Shown here: positions 55,850-64,000 of the stretch, one piece after another
Numbering within the stretch: the stretch's first letter is position 1
Layout of the letters: each line of letters begins with the position of its first letter
NCBI GenBank assembly: GCA_029339505.1
Contig: JAQISU010000041.1
Location: forward strand, 3,434,501-3,498,500
Direction: 5' to 3'
Origin: Unio delphinus
Lineage: Eukaryota > Mollusca > Bivalvia > Unionida > Unionidae
DNA: 64,000 bases
Notes under the pieces: model-generated
Databases searched by the model: none
What the model was told of the DNA's origin: nothing
What the model saw: the letters and a program-made list of their open reading frames with translations, nothing else
Translations under genes and position numbers: made by a program

Positions 55850-57225
55850 AAATATTCATTTAGAATCGCTCATAATGAGGAATCGCAGGCTTTGGACTTT
55901 GGATAAATAAACAGCAGTTTTTTCTTGCGATTTGCGATAAGTATAAAGTGTTGGTTTTGCCCCCATTTGCACCTTTAATCGAGGGTCACGTAAAGAGTTG
56001 CTATATAATGAGGACTTTGTATAGTGCCTAATCTTCCGTGCAGCTGTGTTTTGAACTTTTTGAAGTTTCTGGAGTAGATATTGAGACGAAGCAGACATAA
56101 TGGAGTTACAATAGTCCAGTCTTGAAAGTACTAATAAACACAAGTGTTTCAGTGGCATCAACTGAAAGATATTTGCGAATGGAGCTGATGCTTCTCAGCT
56201 CAAGATATGCAGCCTTGAATATGTACATAACATGTTGGTGTAATGTGAGAGTACTATCTAGAAAAACACCTAGGTTTTGTACTGACTGTGAATTTAATGT
56301 TGGTGTTGCTGATATATATTTATTGTTTTAAGGGAAAGGATGTGAATGAGAAAGTCTTTGTGTTGTGATCAGAATGGCCTCAGTTTTATCATCATTCATC
56401 AGCAGCTTGTTACATGTCATCCATGAATTCACATCAGAAATGCACCTCTCTCCATGGATGGTAGCATCAACTTCATTTGGGTATCTAAACTTGTATAGTT
56501 GGGTGTCATCAGCGTACAATTGGCGAGACACTGGGTGATGATCAATGACACTGGAGAGCGACTGAGTGCATAGAATGACGAGAACAGGTCCAAGAACAGA
56601 TCCATGTAGAACACCACAACATAGTTCAACTGGGCTGGAGTTTATTCCATTTGCAGATACAATTTGTGTTTGTTGACTAAGTAGGACACCACAGTAAGGC
56701 TGCATTATGAATGCCAAATACATGCTGTAGACGGTGAAGTAATATATCATGGTATATTGTGTCAAATGCTGCAGACAAATCAAGGAGGGTGAGGACTGTA
56801 ATCTTTCCGCTTTTCAAAGCAGAGATAATGCCATTAACTACTTTAGGAAGAGTTGTTTCCGTACTGTGGCAAGGGTGATATGCAGACTGTACATTGTTAA
56901 AAATGACTGTTTAAATTCAGATGAGATACACATTGGGTTTAAACTTTTTATAAGATTTTTTTTTTATATGAACGGGAGATTATAAACTGAGCGGTAGCTC
57001 TTTAAATCGTTATGGTCAAGTTTTGGTTTCTTAGGCAGAGGCTTTAAGATGGCAATTTTGAAAAATAATGGGAATTCACCGGATAAAAAAAGATATATTA
57101 ATAACATCAATTAGTGAAGGCAATATTGGATCTAAGCAATCAAGCGGCAGTGTTTTTGGAATTGGATCAAGCTCACATGACTTTGGTGCACTCTTCATCA
57201 CGATTTTCCGTACTAAATCCACACG
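55850..57225 (-). mobile_element. CR1/L2-type LINE fragment with reverse-transcriptase core
   Basis: The frame 56328-56783 (minus) carries the reverse-transcriptase motifs GSVLGPVLVILC and LYADDTQLYKF. Downstream, 55856-56161 has the conserved post-RT region (SRLDYCNSIMSAS, LLQKLQKVQNTAARKI). The endonuclease end is absent (5' truncated) and frames are broken. Shares long stretches with the copy at 19660-20860. Confidence 0.88.
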
Positions 57226-57230
57226 CACAC

Positions 57231-57232
<2 letters not shown>

Positions 57233-57294
<62 letters not shown>
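57233..57294. repeat. (TA)n microsatellite
   Basis: About 31 TA units. Confidence 0.98.
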
Positions 57295-57296
<2 letters not shown>

Positions 57297-58884
57297 CAAA
57301 CTGTGGGTCAACTATTATTTCTTGATATTTGAAAGGATCCTGACTTAAAACATTTAGCAAATTCCAGATGTTTACATTTATAACCTTGCATTGACTGCCT
57401 ATTGGGCAATGTAGTGTTGGAGAATCTTGTGATAATAGACGTGTAATTTTACTAAGTTGAAGCTACGCTGATTTCAAACTTTTGGATGTAGAACAGATTA
57501 AGTAAAGGCAACGGAACATATACAAGTATGGGAAGTACATAATAATTTAAAAAATAAACGAACTCGTAGAAAATTAAGTTAACAGAAGGAGGTGTTTACA
57601 TTGTAAACGAAATAATGCGAACTAAGGATTGAACTGTGATCCAGGATATATTTATCGGAAGAGATAGGTGTATGTATTCCAAAGTATTAAAGATTGAAAT
57701 ACAGACGGAGACCACAAATATTGTTAGTTTTAAGACGCTTTCTTTTATGACACTATTGCGTGTTTATCGCCTGCAGTTGGAAGGTAATTAAGTGTTGAAG
57801 ACCGTTTTGAATTTAGTAAATATATAGTTTGCTTTAACTCCACTATGAATCTGTTTGCCAGTTTTAACCACTGTGACATTAGTCAAATAAATGCAATATA
57901 CAGAATATACATTTAATTGTTCTTTTTAGGTTGCATATTATTTGTGCTTTGTGACATTCTGACTTTTCCTACCTTAACTAAGCGACAAGTTAATGGCTTT
58001 GAGTAACAATTAGCATCATTCTATGACAGTTATATACATTAACAGCGTGTGGCATTCGGTTGCATATTTTGCACTACCTAATTAGTCATTTAGTATGCTC
58101 AAATAATGTACATATTGTTTTCACTGTACAGATGGCGGGCGGAATTTAACAATATATAAAATACAAACGCTCTAAAAGGTAAGAAAATTGAAACCAGTCA
58201 AATCAATCAGAATCTTAAACCAAATAGTGGAAGAATGTTTGGTTGGAATCAGATTCACAAGTAACATAATGCGCATACAAACAAAGCAATGGGCAAACGA
58301 AGTAAACCTGTAAAAACAAACAGTTTGTTGACAAGGTACACGTATACATTATATAATTGGAAGAAAATAGCTAAGGATCTGGAATAAAAAGACAAATAAA
58401 AGGAATTAAAAGCATATAAAAAGAAGAAACTAAAGGTGGATAGGATCGTTGTGTAACACTGTTTATATCAAGCTTTCTGTTGACAATTGATGTCGGTTAA
58501 GCCACTTCCAAACTGAAAACGTTATAAGAAAACCCCGAATATACCCCGTTACGAGTACGTTTTGTAAAATTAAATAATCTATTTCCCTTGAAAACAAAGT
58601 GAAAATGAACTTACGATATTGCGAATTAAATCCAGAAAATCTTAGATTACAAGCACAAAGACTAATATTAGAAAATCTGAATAAATTTGAGTGGAAATCC
58701 AAACTAAATCCACCGCTGAAAGTGTTGATGTGCCTGTGATGGCTCGTAAAGTGTTGATGTGCCGACAGTCTGTTGTTTAAACACAGTAATATAATTCCAG
58801 GTTTGATTTCACGACAAATCCCAGTGACTGATTCTGTCAGAGAATCTTATTATTTATGAGCACTCTGTATTTCAAGAAGCAATA
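57295..58884. other. No gene seen
   Basis: AT-rich DNA, likely integrin intron 1. Confidence 0.4.
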
Positions 58885-59325
58885 ATCTGAATAATTCCAA
58901 ATCAAATAATAAACACCGCAATGATAACTTGATTCTGTATTTCAAGAAGCAATAATCTAAATAATTCCAAATCAAATAATAAACACCGCAATGATAACTT
59001 GATTCTGTTTTTCAAGAAGTAATAATCTGAATAATTCCAAATCAAATAATAAACACCGCAATGATAACTTGAATAATCTGAATAATTCCAAATCAAATAA
59101 TATACACCGCAATGATAACTTGAATAATCTGAATAATTCCAAATCAAATAATAAACACCGCAATGATAACTTGATTCTGTATTTCAAGAAGCAATAATCT
59201 GAATAATTCCAAATCAAATAATATACACCGCAATGATAACTTGATTCTGTTCAAATGTTAAAGCACAAATAAACACCGCAATGATAACTTGATTCTGTTC
59301 AAATGTTAAAGCACAAATAGCAGAC
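58885..59325. repeat. ~40-73-bp minisatellite, about seven copies
   Basis: Unit AATAATCTGAATAATTCCAA plus ATCAAATAATAAACACCGCA and ATGATAACTTGATTCTGT; some copies lack the TTCAAGAAGC block. Confidence 0.92.
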
Positions 59326-60109
59326 TTGCAAAACAAAACCCATCAGTTTTATGACAAACTAAGGCGCAAAAGAAAATCCCGGATGAGGATCATTGTCTTA
59401 GAAGGAGTATAAAGTTTGTTACCATACGGCACGCGAAGGAAATCACGTAGTCAGGTATAACTGTATAAAATATACAATGTCCTTGACTCAGCTTAGAATT
59501 TTTTTATACAGAAAATTCTCACAGATTTTGGATGAGGTGAGCAACTTGATATAATGCTCTTTTTTTCACAACATATAAATAAATTTTATTTTAAAAAAAC
59601 GCATAACAAACAATCGATGCAAATAAAATACACAGAACAACCTTATGAAAACAAAACGACAGCAAAGTTTTAAAGCGTACTTTCGACACATGGACGAGAA
59701 TATCCGGCAAAACAGCCTTTAACACACGGATGAGAATATCAGGCACAAGAGCTTTCGACGGGACATTCCGGCACAACAACTTTAGGCATGCGGACTAGAA
59801 TTTTGGACTCAAGAGCAAAACTTAGACAAAGTGCAACATGGAAGACCTTGCAAAAACAAACCAACTCTATAATCTGCCAACTACTATCACATGCCTGACA
59901 TGTTGCACATGTGTGTCTTAAATGTTCATGACAATAAAAACAAAGGAAATATCAATATACCACCTATCTTTAGACACCATTTCATGTACCTGAGGGTTAC
60001 AAAATTGTTAGACTATATAAAATTGAGCCAGCATCTAAAATCGCTCTCTCGCTGTAACGATTGATCTTTGAGATCCCCAGTTTGCTTGTTCCTATTCTTA
60101 TATAGGATT

Positions 60110-60550
60110 TTACAATAGACTGTTTAATTGATCAGGGATTTTACAATAGACTGCTTAATTGATCAGGGATTTTACAATAGACTGCTTAATTGATCAGAGA
60201 TTTTACAATAGACTGCTTAATTGATCAGGGATTTTACAATAGACTGCTTAATTGATCAGGGATTTTACAATAGACTGCTTAATTGATCAGGGATTTTACA
60301 ATAGACTGTTTAATTGATCAGGGATTTTACAATAGACTGTTTAATTGATCAGGGATTTTACAATAGACTGTTAAATTGATCTGGGATTTTACTATATACT
60401 GCTTAATTGATCAGGGATTTTACAATAGACTGTTTAATTGATCAGGGATTTTACAATAAATAGACTGTTTAATTGATCAGGGATTTTACAATGAATAGTC
60501 TGTTTAATTGATCAGGGATTTTACAATGAATAGACTGTTTAATTGATCAA
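60110..60550. repeat. 31-bp minisatellite, about 14 copies
   Basis: Unit AATTGATCAGGGATTTTACA plus ATAGACTGCTT; the last units carry an extra ATGA/ATAA. Confidence 0.97.
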
Positions 60551-61407
60551 GGGATGTGCATTCCTCTACTTAACTTCTCCAGACGACGGACTTGTGCCTT
60601 ACTTCATATATGTGATGCAACAATTATTTACATTTTAGCAGACGTGTTTTACGTGTAATCGAGCCTAACTGATCCAAGGTATTTATAATTTGAGTTAAAT
60701 ATTCTCGAATCCCTAAAGGAGTTGGCGATACGCAAAAATATGAATCGTCACTTTTTTAATCATAGATCATTGTATTTTATGACTCTCCTGAAATTAACAT
60801 TTCCTGATTATTCGTTTATTTTATATTTTACGTGGTCCAAAAATGTTATGTCGCTGGCAAATTTCTGGTCTAGTCAAAGGCATTAATAATACGAACTTTA
60901 CATATCATTATGGTATACAAGACGTAATTTATATTAGCTACCAAAATTGGAATTTTAATGAGAAACTTAGGTTAACTGTTGGCAATCTCATTAAAAGAAG
61001 CATTTTTTAAAAATACCGTTACAGAAATTTAAAAAAGTTCTGCCTCTCAAGTAATAGAAAGTCTGGCCCCGGGGTTTTACATTTGGGGTGGTGTGTTTAC
61101 AAAAAAAATACCCATTAGATATCATGGTCGAAATGTAGACATTTTATCACTTTTTTGTATACATCTTTCTCAGTTAGTCGTCTCACAAATTGACCAGACC
61201 TGAATTGTCCAATAGTTGCCGTTATGTGGCAAGCAACCACACATTTATGACTTAAAGAAAATGCTGTCGAAGTGAGTATAATTGGAGTGAGTTTTTGAAA
61301 GTATACATCAGTGTTCGCGCCAAATATAAATATAAGGGCTCTCTCCCTCTGTCGTTAATGCTTTCCCATCTCCCTCGCCTCCGTTCTCATTTCACTAAAT
61401 CACCTTC

Positions 61408-61408
61408 A

Positions 61409-61490
<82 letters not shown>
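61408..61490. repeat. (ATT)n followed by a long T-run
   Basis: About 12 ATT units and then roughly 48 T. Confidence 0.98.
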
Positions 61491-61492
<2 letters not shown>

Positions 61493-61974
61493 GTACTCTA
61501 TTTTTATTTGTTTAATTTGAGATAAATACAAGACTGCGCTTTTGCCACTTCTTAAATCCCCAAAAATATAAAATGTACATTTTGGTCATCGACAGCAGGT
61601 CCTTTTAATGCAAAGAAAATTCGCCTTTCTGCAGCAATGTACATGTCCTTGGTAAATATAATTAAATTATGGGAGATCCTCAAGGATTACGCTTATTAGT
61701 GACGCGCGCCACGGATGTGTGCCATATTTCTCTAAAACAGCCATTGGAGGGCGCGAGTCATCTGTTGCGTGTAGTCTAAATTGACATTTTAATGACAATC
61801 GCATGACTGCAATCAGAGCTTCTTAAAGAAAGAAAAAAAAAGGGGGGGGGGTTGCTACAAGAGGATTCCTTGCAAATTTTACAGTATGGTGGAAGATCTG
61901 GGATTTTTTTCTTCAAGTTTCGCTCGACATAAAGAGTCACAAGTGTTTAAGCGTGAGTGCGGGCGCAGATCGTT

Positions 61975-62070
61975 CGTTTCCAATACTACTTTTTATCATT
62001 TCCAATACTACTTTTTATCATTTCCTATACTACTTTGTATCATTTCCAATACTACTTTGTAACTACTACT

Positions 62071-62120
<50 letters not shown>

Positions 62121-62140
62121 ATAATAATAATAATAATAAT
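61975..62140. repeat. 21-bp tandem repeat then (ACT)n(AAT)n
   Basis: CATTTCCAATACTACTTTTTA units (four), then triplet runs. Confidence 0.95.
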
Positions 62141-62649
62141 ACAAGTTCTAAGTATAGGCCAGCTTCAGTTTTGGTTATTCAGTGTTGTACATCGTCTATC
62201 TATGCATAGTACGTACCAATGTTAACTTCCACTTCCTATCCTGGACCAATTTTGATAAAATGCAGGTCGCAATACCGTATGTGATGATTATTTTTTAAAA
62301 ACTATTTTTTAAAAAAAACAACAACATGGGTGTATTAAATTCAGATATGTTTGAAGATTCCACCCACCCCACCCCTTGTTTTCTTTTCAATTGTCTTGCA
62401 CAAATTATTCATTTGACATGTGTTGTGTCTATGCATAAACAAGATTTGCCCTATTATTAATATGTTTGCACGGATCTGTGGCAACTAAATGATATACGGT
62501 ATATTGCGTATGCTTAACAATTAAAAAAAAAATCTATTTGATGAATTTTGTTCACATTTCCTGAGATACCCCATTAAACTAATTTCTTCGTAAATCTAGA
62601 AGAGCAATAAAAGTTCTGCGATTGGTAAAATCTACTAGTTTGATATGTG

Positions 62650-63345
62650 TTTTGAATGTCATGAGACTATTCCAGGTTTAAATAGTGTCTTAAATGCCAC
62701 GAGACTATTCCAGGTTTAAATAATGTCTTAAATGCCACGAGACTACTCCAGGTTAAGTATTGTTGTCATGAGACTATTCCATGTTTAAATAGTGTCTTAA
62801 ATGCCACGAGACTATTCCAGGTTTAAATAGTGTCTTAAATGCCACGAGACTGCTCCAGGTTAAGTAGTGTTGTCATGAGACTATTCCAGGTTTAAATAGT
62901 GTATTAAATGCCATGAGACTATTCCAGGTTTAATTACTGTCTTAAATGCCACGAGACTATTCCAGGTTTCAATAATGTCTTAAATGCCACGAGACTACTC
63001 CAGGTTAAGTATTGTTGTCATGAGACTATTCCATGTTTAAATAGTGTCTTAAATGCCACGAGACTACTCCAGGTTTAAGTAGTGTTTTGAATGTTAAGAG
63101 ACTATTCCAGGTTTAAATAGTGTCTTAAATGCCACGAGACTATTCCATGTTTAAATAATGCCTTAAATGCCACGAGACTATTCCAGGTTAAGTAGTGTTG
63201 TCGTGAGACTATTCCATGTTTAAATAGTGTCTTAAATGCCACGAGACTGCTCCAGGTTAAGTAGTGTTGTCATGAGACTATTCCAGGTTTAAATAGTGTA
63301 TTAAATGCCACGAGACTATTCCAGGTTTAAATAATGTGTTAAATA
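62650..63345. repeat. 38-bp minisatellite, about 18 copies
   Basis: Unit TGTCTTAAATGCCACGAGAC plus TATTCCAGGTTTAAATAG, with a second unit type (AGTGTTGTCATGAGACTATT) interspersed in a higher-order order. Confidence 0.96.
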
Positions 63346-63649
63346 CAATGATATATAATTTTAATCCGTGTGTCTGGTGTGTGTGTGTGTGTGTGTGTGT
63401 GTTGTTTCGTCTAATTAGAAGGGGACGGGCATAATTGCATGAGCTATTACTTCTATTGCAGTATGACAACTTCCTGCGTTCCACTTACAAATAACAAGAA
63501 GGCCTTGTGAAGATATCTTGAAACGTGAATTTTCCTGTCGAAATATGGGCATTAGTATGCTTTTTGAACTAATAAAAATATAACGAAGATACTAAAATTT
63601 CAGTCTGCGCACTGCATGGGAGTTATTGATTTAGAAATTCATCACTTAC

Positions 63650-63686
<37 letters not shown>
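63650..63686. repeat. (TTA)n microsatellite
   Basis: About 12 TTA units. Confidence 0.95.
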
Positions 63687-63849
63687 CCACTTTCTTCAAA
63701 ATCATAGACACGGTTTCTATGGTAGTTATGAAAATGATGATATATTAAAAATATGCACCATTTTCTTCCGTGAGCTTAGTTCAGACTTACTAACCGATGA
63801 AAGATTTTTCTAGGTCTTTCAGAAAACAGGTCTTCAGCTGAGAATACAT

Positions 63850-64000
63850 ACTTTCGCTGTCTATTGTGTACACGTGAGGTGGTATATGCAGTAGATATCG
63901 GATATCCGGAAAAAAGCCACCAACCTTAAACTGGCGAACACGTACCCATTTTTGTGCCGACTACGGTGATCGAATCTCGCACCGCAGAGGTGAAAAACAA
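63850..64000 (-). mobile_element. Possible tRNA-derived SINE (third family), cut by the window edge
   Basis: On the minus strand GCGAGATTCGATCACCG looks like a B-box, followed by GGGTACGTGTTCGCCAG and GGATATCCGATATC. Low confidence because only part is visible. Confidence 0.35.

Overview
The window is AT-rich eukaryotic DNA, most likely from a marine lophotrochozoan animal, probably a mollusc. The reasons are tRNA-derived SINEs, CR1/L2-type LINE fragments, many micro- and minisatellites, a spliced gene for a small secreted cysteine-rich protein and the first exon of an integrin alpha gene. The host assignment is an inference from repeat and gene style, not from a search.

Positions 1-12646 are the right-hand part of an integrated DNA-virus-like element. 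It belongs to the broad Polinton / adintovirus / Polinton-like-virus world but has an unusual gene set. The minus strand carries structural genes (capsid protein running off the left edge, a basic core/pVI-like protein, a charged 348-residue protein), then a repeat-rich non-coding block with a promoter-like region, an HNH nuclease and a zinc-ribbon protein. The plus strand carries a replication protein that appears to join a family-B polymerase, an SF1 helicase and a C-terminal HNH module. A DD35E integrase and a zinc-ribbon plus parvovirus-like phospholipase A2 gene follow on the minus strand, and a packaging ATPase on the plus strand. The right end is a 250-bp foldback. The copy is young but broken: two in-frame stops, and frameshifts mostly at A/T homopolymers.

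Positions about 38.9-43.5 kb hold a much older relative of the same element (remains of an adenain-like protease, a hydrophobic minor protein, capsid, core protein and charged protein). Positions about 45.4-47.7 kb hold a third, differently oriented wreck with a capsid-like fragment and a classical Polinton-type family-B polymerase. A 0.8-kb host module carrying a SINE between target-site duplications lies just outside the first element (12646-13557) and again at 44005-44833, and helps fix the element's right boundary.

The host gene at 21883-36751 (plus strand, five exons, 161 residues, signal peptide, eight cysteines) has matching GT-AG borders and phases. Introns 3 and 4 begin with tandem copies of the end of the preceding exon together with its 5' splice site. 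The rest of introns 3 and 4 is largely minisatellite. An integrin alpha first exon lies at 53772-54001, and its first intron opens with a long ATGT microsatellite and probably runs to the end of the window.
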